64,000 bases of DNA from positions 1-64,000 of IMG/VR virus record IMGVR_UViG_3300037116_000062; one strand, written 5' to 3'. The DNA comes from a virus. The notes under the pieces were generated by a model, which saw only the letters and a list, made by a program, of their open reading frames with translations, searched no databases and had not been told where the DNA came from. The translations under genes and the position numbers were made by a program. This document shows positions 1 through 6,810 of the stretch, one piece after another; the first letter of the stretch is position 1; the number at the start of each line of letters is the position of its first letter.

Positions 1-52
1 AGGTTTGCTGCTTGTCTTTCGGTGTCTAGCACCGTCTGACTGAACTGTACCT

Positions 53-81
53 AGTATAAGCACTAGGGGTATACCTGTCAA
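53..81 (-). promoter_or_regulatory. Sigma-70 promoter firing off the left edge
   Basis: On the minus strand a perfect -35 (TTGACA, 76-81) is followed after 17 nt by TATACT (53-58). It points away from the window, so it would drive genes beyond the left end. Just downstream a 5-bp hairpin (CGGTG/CACCG, 21-35) would sit in the 5' leader of that transcript. Confidence 0.7.
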
Positions 82-84
82 GAA

Positions 85-576
85 CTATATTTCCTTTGTT
101 TTGTTAGTCTTGGCGAATACCCCGTGAAATGTTTGGGCCGCTACATCATACGCTTTGGCCGCATCCTGTACATTGTCGAAGTATCCAAGATGTTTGCGCA
201 CAGGGCCATACTTTATTGTCGCCTGCCAGCGTCCGCTGTTCTTGTGCCACGATACCCCTTTATATCCCGAGGTATTGCTGCTAGGCATGCCGCGGTTCTG
301 GCAGTTCTGCGAGGGTGTCGCCACGCGTAAGTTATACCTCTGGTTATTACGCCCGTCGCCGTCGATGTGATCGCCCTCTACGTTGCCGTCAATGAGTCCT
401 AGAACGAATCGGTGCATCCCCTCTTGAGAGCGATACCCCACCCACACACTGTGGTGTGCGTATATCTTGCCTGACTTGCTAAGGACTGCGAACCACGGGC
501 CCGCTGCTTTGACCTGCTCATAATCAGCGTCATCCACTTGGGCTACGTATCCCTTGGTTAGCGCGATAGTCTTCAT
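85..576 (-). CDS. HNH-AP2 homing-type endonuclease
   Basis: The 163-residue protein has an HNH_3-type nuclease region at about 54-95 (histidines in MHRF and GDHIDGDGRNN, followed by the NLR/N-rich helix) and an AP2-like DNA-binding domain at about 103-159 (SGYKGVSWHKNSGRW, then LGYFDNVQDAAKAYD). This arrangement is known from free-standing phage homing endonucleases, which cut double-stranded DNA at a specific site. The start at 576 has a strong G-rich Shine-Dalgarno and overlaps the stop of the upstream gene by 4 nt (ATGA), so it is translationally coupled to its two small neighbours. The exact target is not visible. Confidence 0.85.
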   Translation of the reverse strand: MKTIALTKGYVAQVDDADYEQVKAAGPWFAVLSKSGKIYAHHSVWVGYRSQEGMHRFVLGLIDGNVEGDHIDGDGRNNQRYNLRVATPSQNCQNRGMPSSNTSGYKGVSWHKNSGRWQATIKYGPVRKHLGYFDNVQDAAKAYDVAAQTFHGVFAKTNKTKEI

Positions 577-845
577 TGTTCCCCCCTTTCATGGGGCAGC
601 GTCACACGTGCGCATACGCAACCCTTCATGTGGCATCGCCCCTGCTTGTGAACCCATATCTCTTTCACCTTGACCGCGTGCAACATGAGCGGATGGCCAC
701 ACGTGCATGTATACGACGTAGATTCTTGAATCGGCCCGCTCTCATCTGCTTGCGTCACGTAGCGGTTGCCGTCATTGCGCGCGTTCAATTGCGCCGCCTG
801 TGCTTCTGCGATGTCCTTCGATTCGAATCCGTATTTGCCCTTCAT
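573..845 (-). CDS. Small cysteine-rich protein of unknown function
   Basis: This 90-residue protein is not recognised. Its C-terminal half carries CTCGHP and CHMKGCVC clusters separated by about 25 residues, which looks like a four-cysteine/histidine zinc-binding knuckle. The start at 845 is preceded by AAGGGGGC and overlaps the stop of the 52-residue gene upstream (TAATG), and its own stop overlaps the next ATG, so the three genes form one coupled unit. Confidence 0.6.
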   Translation of the reverse strand: MKGKYGFESKDIAEAQAAQLNARNDGNRYVTQADESGPIQESTSYTCTCGHPLMLHAVKVKEIWVHKQGRCHMKGCVCARVTLPHERGEQ

Positions 846-1003
846 TATTTGCCCCCTTCGAGTTCAGATGTCGGAGTGAACTTGACACCAGCAGCAACCG
901 TGAGAGCCCGCACCGTGCAATCGTTGTGCTCTATTGTACGGAACGCCTCACCTCTGACCTCTCGGATGTCATCTACCTTGAACCGCGAACCGTTGTATGT
1001 CAT
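845..1003 (-). CDS. 52-aa protein with a DCTVRAL motif, possible truncated cysteine-peptidase-like protein
   Basis: This short gene runs from an ATG at 1003 to a TAA at 845-847 that overlaps the next start. The segment HNDCTVRALTVAAGV resembles the N-terminal catalytic-cysteine motif (DCVVRAL-type) of papain-like phage proteins, but those are normally over 100 residues and the histidine half is absent. It may be a truncated remnant or an unrelated small protein. The -10 of its promoter ends 6 nt before the ATG, so its mRNA would be nearly leaderless, and no Shine-Dalgarno is seen. Confidence 0.5.
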   Translation of the reverse strand: MTYNGSRFKVDDIREVRGEAFRTIEHNDCTVRALTVAAGVKFTPTSELEGGK

Positions 1004-1009
1004 GAGTCA

Positions 1010-1038
1010 ATAATACGTCTATCCCATAGACTGTGCAA
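1010..1038 (-). promoter_or_regulatory. Sigma-70 promoter with palindromic operator in the spacer
   Basis: Minus-strand TTGCAC (1033-1038), a 17-nt spacer and TATTAT (1010-1015) form a good promoter for the three genes at 85-1003. A perfect palindrome GTCTA-N5-TAGAC (1017-1031) fills the spacer, the classic place for a repressor site. Further short palindromes follow upstream at 1033-1044, 1041-1052 and 1061-1075. Confidence 0.55.
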
Positions 1039-1110
1039 TAGCACGAAGGTGCAATGTCACGTGTATTCAGTACACTGTCCTTTAGTAACGTTTCATGCAA
1101 ACCAGGGGAC

Positions 1111-1155
1111 AGGCGGATAAGCGCCTAAGCGAACAATAGGCGAATAAGCGCCTAA
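1111..1155. repeat. Two direct copies of an 18-bp palindromic element
   Basis: AGGCG(G/A)ATAAGCGCCTAA occurs at 1111-1128 and 1138-1155, 27 bp apart and differing at one base. Each copy is itself an inverted repeat (AGGCG-N6-CGCCT). The sites lie upstream of the leftward promoter at 1010-1038 and could be regulator or replication-protein sites. Confidence 0.5.
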
Positions 1156-1975
1156 CCGTGGGGTGGGGTGTCGTTTCGCTTTCTGTTCGCTATTGATTGC
1201 TGACGTGTTCGCCATCTGTTCGCCCATGTGACGTGATTGATCCGTATGTGTGATTGGCCCTGGCAGGGCTAAAATGGCAATTCGGCCAATCGGCCAGACA
1301 TCCAAGCCTCTAGAGAGTATAGAAGACGTGATTACCTGTTCGCCTGCTGTTCGCTGTTACCGCAGCACGTGCGTCTGTGTACTAAATAGACAGGAGAATA
1401 GAAAGCAAATGCCTGAGCACTGTGTCAGCGCGGACACACCAAAGAGATAGCGAAAGCTCAGGCCATAGAGCCCGAGCGCGCCTTCGCTTCCTGTTCTATG
1501 TGTCCCGTGGGCCACGCCGCCATTCATTCGCCCCCAATTGTGGGCCGCATGCCCTGTTACAATTCGTCATTTTGTAACATGCACGTGCATCCCGTTGATT
1601 GCACTGCATTTAGACTGCATTTATAAACTCCACTCTGCATGTACCGCATTCGACAGCACTTAGCGCGGTTCGTTCTTTGTTCGCTCTGTGTCTCATATAG
1701 GACAGCGCAAGCCGTTGAGCCATAAGGGGTTAACAGGGGGTCAGTACTTAGCGGTTGAGGCGTGCCGCGGTCACCCCAGCCGGGTCGCGCCACGCCGCCT
1801 AGCTTGGCTTGGCCAACGCTACCTCCTATTTTCCGCCCTATTAGGGCGAGTCGACCGTCCTGCGATCGTCCATATCGCGAGGCACCCCCCTACGCAAAAT
1901 TTGTAATGTATTACGTACAGCGTTCGGGGCGTGGCTATGTTACTAGGGCAGGTGGTTACTACGCTTTTTGTTCGC
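1129..1975. repeat. Cluster of TGTTCGC heptamers in gene-free DNA
   Basis: TGTTCGC is present at 1184-1190, 1206-1212, 1217-1223, 1337-1343, 1348-1354, 1678-1684 and 1969-1975, and inverted (GCGAACA) at 1129-1135. Eight copies in about 850 bp is far above the roughly 0.1 expected by chance. The stretch 1004-2184 has no gene I can support: open frames in it lack ribosome-binding sites and protein-like composition. Several CTGCAT repeats lie at 1595-1640. Confidence 0.5.
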
Positions 1976-2123
1976 CGTGGGGTCGCGTGCCACTGACTGC
2001 CGCCCCCGTTTCAGGGTTCTATAGGATTCCATCTTGTACAAGGGACGTGAACAGTAGAGGCAATGTGGGTGGGACGCGACATCCCCGTGCCACAGTTGCG
2101 CCACGATCGCGCCCCATTAGACG

Positions 2124-2153
2124 CAAAAAAGCCCCAGGCGCGGGCCCAGGGCT
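2124..2153 (-). terminator. Rho-independent terminator of the leftward operon
   Basis: On the minus strand a 10-bp stem with two wobble pairs (arms 2144-2153 and 2130-2139) and a 4-nt loop is followed by a run of six T (2125-2130). It sits just downstream of the last gene of the long leftward operon and separates it from the gene-free region. Confidence 0.85.
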
Positions 2154-2184
2154 GAAAAATCGTCAACTCTATCATGTATACGCT

Positions 2185-2520
2185 TTATGGGTTCTGCCCG
2201 TCGTCCCGCATGCCGTTCGCATTGATGTAGCGCGCGTATTTAATCGGGGTGTTGACCAAGGTAAAGCTATTCGGGTAATTATTCTGGTAGATCGGGGGGT
2301 TGATCGAGGCGTAGCCTAGGGGCCAGGGCAGGCGCAATTCGAGAACCGTCGCAATCCTCTCCAGCGCGCTCGCCGCGCGTGAGGATGCGTCCGCCGTCAG
2401 TTGCGCCTCCGTGTTGATGGCTGGGGCCGATTCCAGTTTGAGGATCCGTGAATCCATTGCCTCCAGCACCAGTATGTTCAGATCCAGTATATTGTTGATG
2501 TGTTCTTGACTTCGTAGCAT
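2185..2520 (-). CDS. Small helical protein of unknown function
   Basis: This 111-residue protein is not recognised. Residues 1-65 are predicted helical with heptad-like leucine and isoleucine spacing (NNILDLNILVLEAM, then ALERIATVLEL), and the C-terminal third is proline-, tyrosine- and asparagine-rich. The ATG at 2520 follows GGAGGAAAC. It is the last gene of the leftward operon, immediately before its terminator. Confidence 0.6.
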   Translation of the reverse strand: MLRSQEHINNILDLNILVLEAMDSRILKLESAPAINTEAQLTADASSRAASALERIATVLELRLPWPLGYASINPPIYQNNYPNSFTLVNTPIKYARYINANGMRDDGQNP

Positions 2521-2534
2521 GTTTCCTCCTTGGC

Positions 2535-2738
2535 CTATTGGCCGATTCTTGGTACTCCCATCAAATCCATCTCCGCGTCACCGTAACTCAATTTGTGGAT
2601 GGATCCGCCGTTCAGATAGTGAACGAGCGCCCTCGCGAACTCCTTGTCGCCCCAGATCGTCTTCAGCCGGGTTGCCCCGTTTGGGTCTACGATGTAGACG
2701 ACCCCGTTGTCTTCATACCCTGTCCAAAGACTACTCAT
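2535..2738 (-). CDS. Small protein of unknown function
   Basis: The 67-residue protein is not recognised. I chose the ATG at 2738 because it overlaps the end of the upstream gene (ATGAGTAG), the coupled arrangement used throughout this operon; the longer open frame upstream is a shadow of the neighbouring gene. Visible features are a short beta-like segment (NGVVYIVDPNGATRLK) and a helical segment (KEFARALVHYL). Confidence 0.6.
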   Translation of the reverse strand: MSSLWTGYEDNGVVYIVDPNGATRLKTIWGDKEFARALVHYLNGGSIHKLSYGDAEMDLMGVPRIGQ

Positions 2739-3039
2739 GACAGTCGCCAGGATCCGCGTCATGCTTGGCCGTCCACTTCTTGTACAAAGACTCGTAGTCG
2801 ACCCCGTCCCCGAGATACCCTTCTTCGCATATCGCGTTGAGCGCGGCCCCGCGAGAAACCTGCTGTGAGAGCCAATCAATACAGCGGTGCCGCCAATTGA
2901 CGGGTGTTGGCGCAGCGACCACGGTGCTATGCCCAGGGGCGGAGTTGCCGCCCGCAATGCCGCCGAACGTCGTGATGGGCCGAAACTCAAATGTGGGCCC
3001 TGGCTCAACCCCTGTTCCTTCGCAATGTGTGCACTTCAT
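2731..3039 (-). CDS. Small zinc-finger-like protein
   Basis: This 102-residue protein begins MKCTHCEGTG, one CxxCxGxG unit of the type found in DnaJ-like zinc fingers; two further cysteines occur near residues 73 and 100. The start at 3039 has GGGAGG four bases upstream and overlaps the previous stop (ATGA). The middle is proline- and glycine-rich and the C-terminal half is helical. Function is unknown. Confidence 0.6.
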   Translation of the reverse strand: MKCTHCEGTGVEPGPTFEFRPITTFGGIAGGNSAPGHSTVVAAPTPVNWRHRCIDWLSQQVSRGAALNAICEEGYLGDGVDYESLYKKWTAKHDADPGDCHE

Positions 3040-3269
3040 AAACCCTCCCGCCACTTCGCAGTGGCACTTGAAATGAATGTCGCAATCTCCAGAAGGCAGA
3101 CGCTATCGAACAGCATGCCGCTCTCGGGGTGAAAGGTGTACTTCCGCCACGCTCCGCTGAATCGAACCATCCCCAGACGCTCGTGGGACTTGTTCTCGAC
3201 TGCGTAGGCGGGCATCTTCTTCCCCTCAGGGGTGCCCAAATCAAAGAAGTTCAGGAATGACGTAGACAT
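3036..3269 (-). CDS. Small protein of unknown function
   Basis: The 77-residue protein (MSTSFLNFFDLGTPEG...) is not recognised. The ATG at 3269 lies 8 nt after AGGAG and within the 3' end of the peptidase gene (29-nt overlap); its stop overlaps the next ATG. Its beta-rich middle with WRKYTFHPESGMLF may be a compact fold of its own. Confidence 0.55.
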   Translation of the reverse strand: MSTSFLNFFDLGTPEGKKMPAYAVENKSHERLGMVRFSGAWRKYTFHPESGMLFDSVCLLEIATFISSATAKWREGL

Positions 3270-3813
3270 GGATGCAACTCCTCTCTTCAATAACTAGAAT
3301 TCGGCCAATCCCTTTGTAATAGGCGAGCCGCCACAACAGCCACTTATACTGAGTTTTGGTCATCCTACGACTCAGGTCAAACGTCGTCCCTCGTTCATGC
3401 GTACTTGCTCGACTGCCGTCGACGTCCGTCGCATTGACGTTTCGTCGGCGGAGGTTGCGTTGGTCATCTCGGCTTCGAACTGCTGAATCCACGACCAGAC
3501 GTAATCTGGAATCACGGGCATCGGCAGATAGGGTATTGAAGAAGTCAACCGTCCCCCGTAATGCAACCCTTCGGTAGGCGGGCACTTTTCGGTTGCAGGG
3601 GATGCGGGTGAGCACTCCCCGTTCTGTGTCTGCTTCAATGTCTCGTCTGTCATCATACCTCTTCAGTCCTGCCGCGTCGGCACTTCTGTTCTCGGCGGGC
3701 ACGCTGTCCCTTGTTGCTGGGAACAGTTTGACGGGTTTGGCGTCTCGTGCCCACCCTGTCGATAACCCGGCCAGGATAATTAACACGGCCAGGATAGCCG
3801 CGCCAATCCTCAC
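3241..3813 (-). CDS. Secreted or anchored M15/DUF5715-like peptidase, candidate murein hydrolase
   Basis: The 190-residue protein has an N-terminal hydrophobic helix (residues 3-18, AILAVLIILAGLSTG) fitting a signal peptide or membrane anchor. Its C-terminal half resembles the VanY/M15-like or DUF5715 fold: LVVDSAVRS, then STHERGTTFDLS (H and D of the SxHxxGxxxD zinc motif) and a final HVYV in place of the usual HxH/HVH. Such enzymes cleave peptidoglycan cross-links in the periplasm, so a lysis or wall-processing role is inferred. The start is GTG with a 4-nt GTGA overlap to the preceding gene. The altered last histidine motif leaves activity uncertain. Confidence 0.65.
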   Translation of the reverse strand: MRIGAAILAVLIILAGLSTGWARDAKPVKLFPATRDSVPAENRSADAAGLKRYDDRRDIEADTERGVLTRIPCNRKVPAYRRVALRGTVDFFNTLSADARDSRLRLVVDSAVRSRDDQRNLRRRNVNATDVDGSRASTHERGTTFDLSRRMTKTQYKWLLWRLAYYKGIGRILVIEERSCIHVYVIPELL

Positions 3814-4361
3814 AGTGAGACGGCGACAACTGCGCGCCGAATGACGTCCAGTGCCTTCTCGGAGGTCGCGAACTGGGTTCGGAGCGACTTTATCACGTAT
3901 CGCAGATCATCCTGCTCCTTTTGGTACTCCAGCACTTCCTTCTGCGATTGCTCCAATGCCGCTTTGACATTGCTCAGACTTGCCTCCGCGGGCTTCTTGC
4001 GGTAATCGTTGAGTAGGGACTCCGCGCTCACGCGTAACACACCTTCCTGCTTGGCGATTTGCTGATATTGGCGCACTCGCCTGTTACAGAACTCCACTTC
4101 CTTGAGCAGGCTCTCATTCTGTGCCTTCAGATCGGCGATGAGTGCTTCCGTCGTGTTGCCCAAGGGCGTTCCACAATCATCTACGGGTGCGGGTGCCATG
4201 TCTTCGTACTTCTGATTCGTGCCGAGAACCTCTTCTAGGGAGATTTCATCGTCGCAGCCGTACCCAGCCTGCTGGCAACTGTCGCACACGTAGGGCAGGC
4301 ACACGCTGCACGCGGTCACTTCAACCTGATCTCCACACCCATTACATTCAATCTTTGTCAT
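3810..4361 (-). CDS. Zinc-finger plus coiled-coil protein
   Basis: The 183-residue protein starts with two CxxC-type pairs (CNGCG, CSVC, CDSC at residues 6-29), consistent with a treble-clef or rubredoxin-like zinc site. From about residue 70 it is a long, Glu/Gln/Lys-rich helix with heptad spacing to the end, a likely coiled coil. It ends in a GTGA overlap with the peptidase gene and begins inside the last codons of the GNAT gene. No specific function is recognised. Confidence 0.6.
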   Translation of the reverse strand: MTKIECNGCGDQVEVTACSVCLPYVCDSCQQAGYGCDDEISLEEVLGTNQKYEDMAPAPVDDCGTPLGNTTEALIADLKAQNESLLKEVEFCNRRVRQYQQIAKQEGVLRVSAESLLNDYRKKPAEASLSNVKAALEQSQKEVLEYQKEQDDLRYVIKSLRTQFATSEKALDVIRRAVVAVSL

Positions 4362-4791
4362 ACTTTCCTCCTCTTACGCCTCGGCGCATAAAAACCCCGT
4401 CCACATTGTTCGGGTAGTATCCCCGCGAAACCTTTTCTATCCGATATCCATTTTTCAAATATAACATTTGGGCGGGAGTGTTGTCAATCCTCGTGTTGAG
4501 GGTGATCTCGGGGAAGTTCCCGTGAACCTCATCTAACAGTTCCTGGGCATATCCGAGACGCCGAAAATCTTCTCCCACTGCCAGCGTCCAGAGATGGGGC
4601 TCTCCCTGCTTCAGTATGACAATAGCTAACCCTCTCGGCGAATAAATGCTGGGAACGAAAGTGTCATATGTTGTTGCATTGAACTCAAACACCCCGAACG
4701 ACGGCTGCTCTGCCTCACAGAAGCACGAGTTGTTGAGTTCGTGCAACTCCCGCAACAGGTCACCTGTGAATTGACCTTCTGTCAGTCTCAT
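4348..4791 (-). CDS. GNAT-family N-acetyltransferase
   Basis: The 147-residue protein has the acetyl-CoA pyrophosphate-binding signature LAVGEDFRRLGYAQELL at about 70-86 (R-x-x-G-x-A) and the downstream NTPAQMLYLKNGYRIE strand-helix typical of RimI-like GNATs. The family transfers an acetyl group from acetyl-CoA to an amine; the substrate here (host protein, small molecule or DNA-modification intermediate) cannot be read from the sequence. It overlaps both neighbours by about 4-14 nt in the leftward operon. Confidence 0.8.
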   Translation of the reverse strand: MRLTEGQFTGDLLRELHELNNSCFCEAEQPSFGVFEFNATTYDTFVPSIYSPRGLAIVILKQGEPHLWTLAVGEDFRRLGYAQELLDEVHGNFPEITLNTRIDNTPAQMLYLKNGYRIEKVSRGYYPNNVDGVFMRRGVRGGKYDKD

Positions 4792-5153
4792 CGGAACTTC
4801 CTCCCCTCGGTAATCCCCCAGTCGTCACTCTTCGGCTTCATCTTCACAGGCTTGAAGCCCGCGGTAGCTGGAGCGGGCGCATACCAACCCGCAGCCGACG
4901 ACGGTATCTTCCCTTCGGGCGAGTCCATCACGTGCCTGTGCAACTCCACGAACTCTTGCATTGCCCAGTCGATCTTCTCCGCGCTATCAGGGCGGGCGCA
5001 TGTGAGCGTCTGGTCGCACACATTGCAGGCGAGTTGCATCCTGTCTGTGGCGTATGCGAAGATGACTACTACGTTCCCGTTAGTCGCGGTCTTCACGTAC
5101 TGCATCATGTAGGGGACGACCCCCATCGGGCCCGAACTCGGGAAGTACGCCAC
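4788..5153 (-). CDS. Protein of unknown function with a CxxC pair
   Basis: The 121-residue protein starts from GTG directly after the stop of the small membrane protein. It has a central CNVCDQTLTC segment that could bind a metal, and a Pro/Lys-rich C-terminus. I do not recognise a family. Its stop overlaps the start of the GNAT gene (ATGA), so both are probably co-translated. Confidence 0.55.
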   Translation of the reverse strand: MAYFPSSGPMGVVPYMMQYVKTATNGNVVVIFAYATDRMQLACNVCDQTLTCARPDSAEKIDWAMQEFVELHRHVMDSPEGKIPSSAAGWYAPAPATAGFKPVKMKPKSDDWGITEGRKFR

Positions 5154-5155
5154 GG

Positions 5156-5326
5156 TTACAATCGATCCATGGCTACGTTCAGTAGAACGCTCTCAACGAT
5201 GAGCGAGATTCCCCAAATGACACACCCGTCTGTGTCGAGATGTACAAGGGAGTTCACCATACCTACCGCGGATAGGATCATTGCCGCGGAAATGAAACCG
5301 ATCGCGTAACTGATGAGATATCTCAT
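5156..5326 (-). CDS. Small two-helix membrane protein
   Basis: A 56-residue frame runs from the ATG at 5326, overlapping the phosphoesterase stop by 4 nt, to a TAA at 5156. It encodes two hydrophobic helices, residues 3-26 (LISYAIGFISAAMILSAVGM) and 35-52 (VIWGISLIVESVLLNVA), joined by a short polar turn. It fills an otherwise empty gap and shows the operon's usual coupling. A holin-like or membrane-anchoring role is possible but only inferred. Confidence 0.6.
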   Translation of the reverse strand: MRYLISYAIGFISAAMILSAVGMVNSLVHLDTDGCVIWGISLIVESVLLNVAMDRL

Positions 5327-6132
5327 ACGTCCATTCTGTCCAGGGCGTGATAGTCGCCCCCATTGAATTTAGTGTCGCCGTTCAAGCAGAACCCGCACTC
5401 ACACCCCGGCTCGTGAACGGTGGATCCCGCTCTCATATCAAACGTAGCCCTTTGCCCGCCTGTCTGAATCGGAAGTTCGTAGAAACCTTCTGGCCCTCTT
5501 TGCACAGAGATGCCCCCCATCCACGAATTTCCCTCATTTACGACGTCTACTCCTTCCACTCTGCCCGTATTATCGATCGTGTGGTGTGTTGGCCGTTTGG
5601 CCATTTCCGCTTCGATCTCTTCCATAGTCCACGGGCGAAAAGCATGGCTATCCACACCAATATCAAAACTCTTGCCGAGTCCCGCGAGAGCCCCGTGACT
5701 GTGTCCGTAAACATGCCAATGTCCTTTGTGACTTCCGTCCCACACGCGCTGCGCGAAGTGGTTGAGCGTAATTCTGTGCTTGTTCCAGGTGATGATTTCA
5801 GTCCCGCTCGCCTTGTTGCTGCCGACGATCCACGCGAAGTGTCTGCGGAGTACGGAATTCTTTTCCATCAACTCGTCGTGGTTCCCATAGATGACGGCGT
5901 GCGATCCATTAAGGCGGAACAGGATCTTCGTCGCTTCCTCCGCGGACATCGTATGCCAGAACATGTCGCCCAAGTGAATGGTGAGATGGTTCGGATTGTT
6001 GGGCACGACACTGTTGTGCTGCTCGATGATGTGCTCGTTCATCTGGTAGACAGAGGGAAACGGACGCGCGGCCAGTTTGATGATCCGCTCATGTCCATAA
6101 TGCTCATCTGAGGTTACGAAAACGGCGCACAT
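5323..6132 (-). CDS. Calcineurin-like metallophosphoesterase
   Basis: The 269-residue enzyme shows the full two-metal signature: SDEHYGH (8-14), GD (55-56), GNHD (83-86), and a late HWHVYGHSHG (137-146). These enzymes hydrolyse phosphoesters; phage members often act on nucleotides or nucleic-acid ends. Beyond the catalytic domain the C-terminal 90 residues contain CECGFC, a possible metal knuckle not part of the core fold. The ATG at 6132 follows GGAGG, and a 7-bp hairpin (GAACCGT/ACGGTTC, 6150-6177) lies just upstream. Confidence 0.85.
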   Translation of the reverse strand: MCAVFVTSDEHYGHERIIKLAARPFPSVYQMNEHIIEQHNSVVPNNPNHLTIHLGDMFWHTMSAEEATKILFRLNGSHAVIYGNHDELMEKNSVLRRHFAWIVGSNKASGTEIITWNKHRITLNHFAQRVWDGSHKGHWHVYGHSHGALAGLGKSFDIGVDSHAFRPWTMEEIEAEMAKRPTHHTIDNTGRVEGVDVVNEGNSWMGGISVQRGPEGFYELPIQTGGQRATFDMRAGSTVHEPGCECGFCLNGDTKFNGGDYHALDRMDV

Positions 6133-6192
6133 AAAGCCTCCAAAAAGTTTGAACCGTTTCTGTTGCTAGGTACGGTTCCAACCCCGAGCGAA

Positions 6193-6324
6193 CTACATTC
6201 CTGCAGTCGCGCTCATCGCTTTCGGCTTTTCAGTCGTAGCGGTTATTGGTTTAGTCTCCCGTAACGTGGGCAACTCATCCGACACGCAAGCAGTCTCTAT
6301 TCCAAGCAATCGAATCAATTTCAC
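6193..6324 (-). CDS. Possible 43-aa protein
   Basis: A short frame from GTG (6324) to TAG (6193-6195) has ordinary amino-acid composition and codon use resembling the neighbours. Its start overlaps the stop of an upstream short frame as GTGA, the coupling style seen at 3810-3813. The ribosome-binding site is poorly spaced, so this is tentative. Nothing is recognised in it. Confidence 0.3.
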   Translation of the reverse strand: MKLIRLLGIETACVSDELPTLRETKPITATTEKPKAMSATAGM

Positions 6325-6339
6325 CCCCACTCTAGACTT

Positions 6340-6473
6340 CTAATAGAAGCCCACAGTGGAGGTGGCGGGTACGACCCGCGTCTTGCCAGTATAGCTAAAG
6401 CCCTCGACGTGTGTAATTTTAGGGGCGTCACGCCCACCGGGATGGACTCGATAGCCCTCTGGAGTTCAGCCAT
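6340..6473 (-). pseudogene. Short frame needing a -1 shift (remnant or recoded gene)
   Basis: An ATG at 6473 with GCGAGG six bases upstream opens MAELQRAIESIPVGVTPLK. After that the same frame fills with rare codons, whereas the -1 frame continues with codon use typical of this phage (ITHVEGFSYTGKTRVVPATS) to a TAG at 6340. The switch would occur at a run of four A. This could be a lost base in an old gene, a sequencing deletion or recoding; the unshifted frame ends at 6321. Confidence 0.3.
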
Positions 6474-6613
6474 ATGAACCTCGCCCCAGCGTCTGACACG
6501 CTACCGACCTTCAGGGAATCCAACCCGGTGGACGTGACGTCCTCCACCAGTGATTTTTATGAGGGCTTGCCCAGACTTTCGTCGTGTAGTTTCCCTCTCA
6601 CTATTTAACTCTA

Positions 6614-6784
6614 TCAAAAGGCGGACGTGAAGTCAACATCTTTTTTCGGCATGCTTTCCCCGCAATAAATGCAGGGATTAAGCCCCTCATCCGACGCATG
6701 GTAGGGGAAGTCTTCCCAAGGTACGTCCCTGAGAACGTTCCGTAGAAACTGTTTGAATCCCCACTCGCTAGTTGGTGTTTCCAT
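6614..6784 (-). CDS. Small protein with a CxxC pair
   Basis: The 56-residue protein starts at ATG 6784, chosen over an upstream in-frame ATG because AGGAGG lies four bases before it. It contains one CIYCG motif near residue 38. It follows the DNA polymerase directly in the operon. The function is unknown. Confidence 0.55.
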   Translation of the reverse strand: METPTSEWGFKQFLRNVLRDVPWEDFPYHASDEGLNPCIYCGESMPKKDVDFTSAF

Positions 6785-6810
6785 AAATCCTCCTGATATG
6801 GTTTCTCGTT

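Larger units (their letters stand above)
6133..6613 (-). other. Hairpin-rich intergenic stretch
   Basis: Within 480 bp the leftward transcript would form several perfect hairpins: AGCGT/ACGCT, GTTCA/TGAAC, GGGCG/CGCCC, GCGGGT/ACCCGC, CTTCTA/TAGAAG and GAACCGT/ACGGTTC. Short coding-like segments in shifting frames are interspersed (for example VEDVTSTGLDSLKVGS near 6490-6560). No known RNA family, group I core or tRNA is recognisable. It separates the replication genes from the small-gene half of the operon. Confidence 0.4.

Noticed and set aside
1762-2319. Long plus-strand open frame through the gene-free region
   Set aside because: Arg/Pro/Ser-rich shadow composition, no ribosome-binding site, and it crosses the leftward terminator into a minus-strand gene.
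5347-6111. Plus-strand open frame opposite the metallophosphoesterase
   Set aside because: It is the antisense shadow of a gene with a complete catalytic signature.
6150-6177. Plus-strand GAACCGTTT...GGTACGGTTC resembling a group II intron domain V
   Set aside because: Too short, no GAAA tetraloop or catalytic triad, no reverse transcriptase; it is a simple hairpin.
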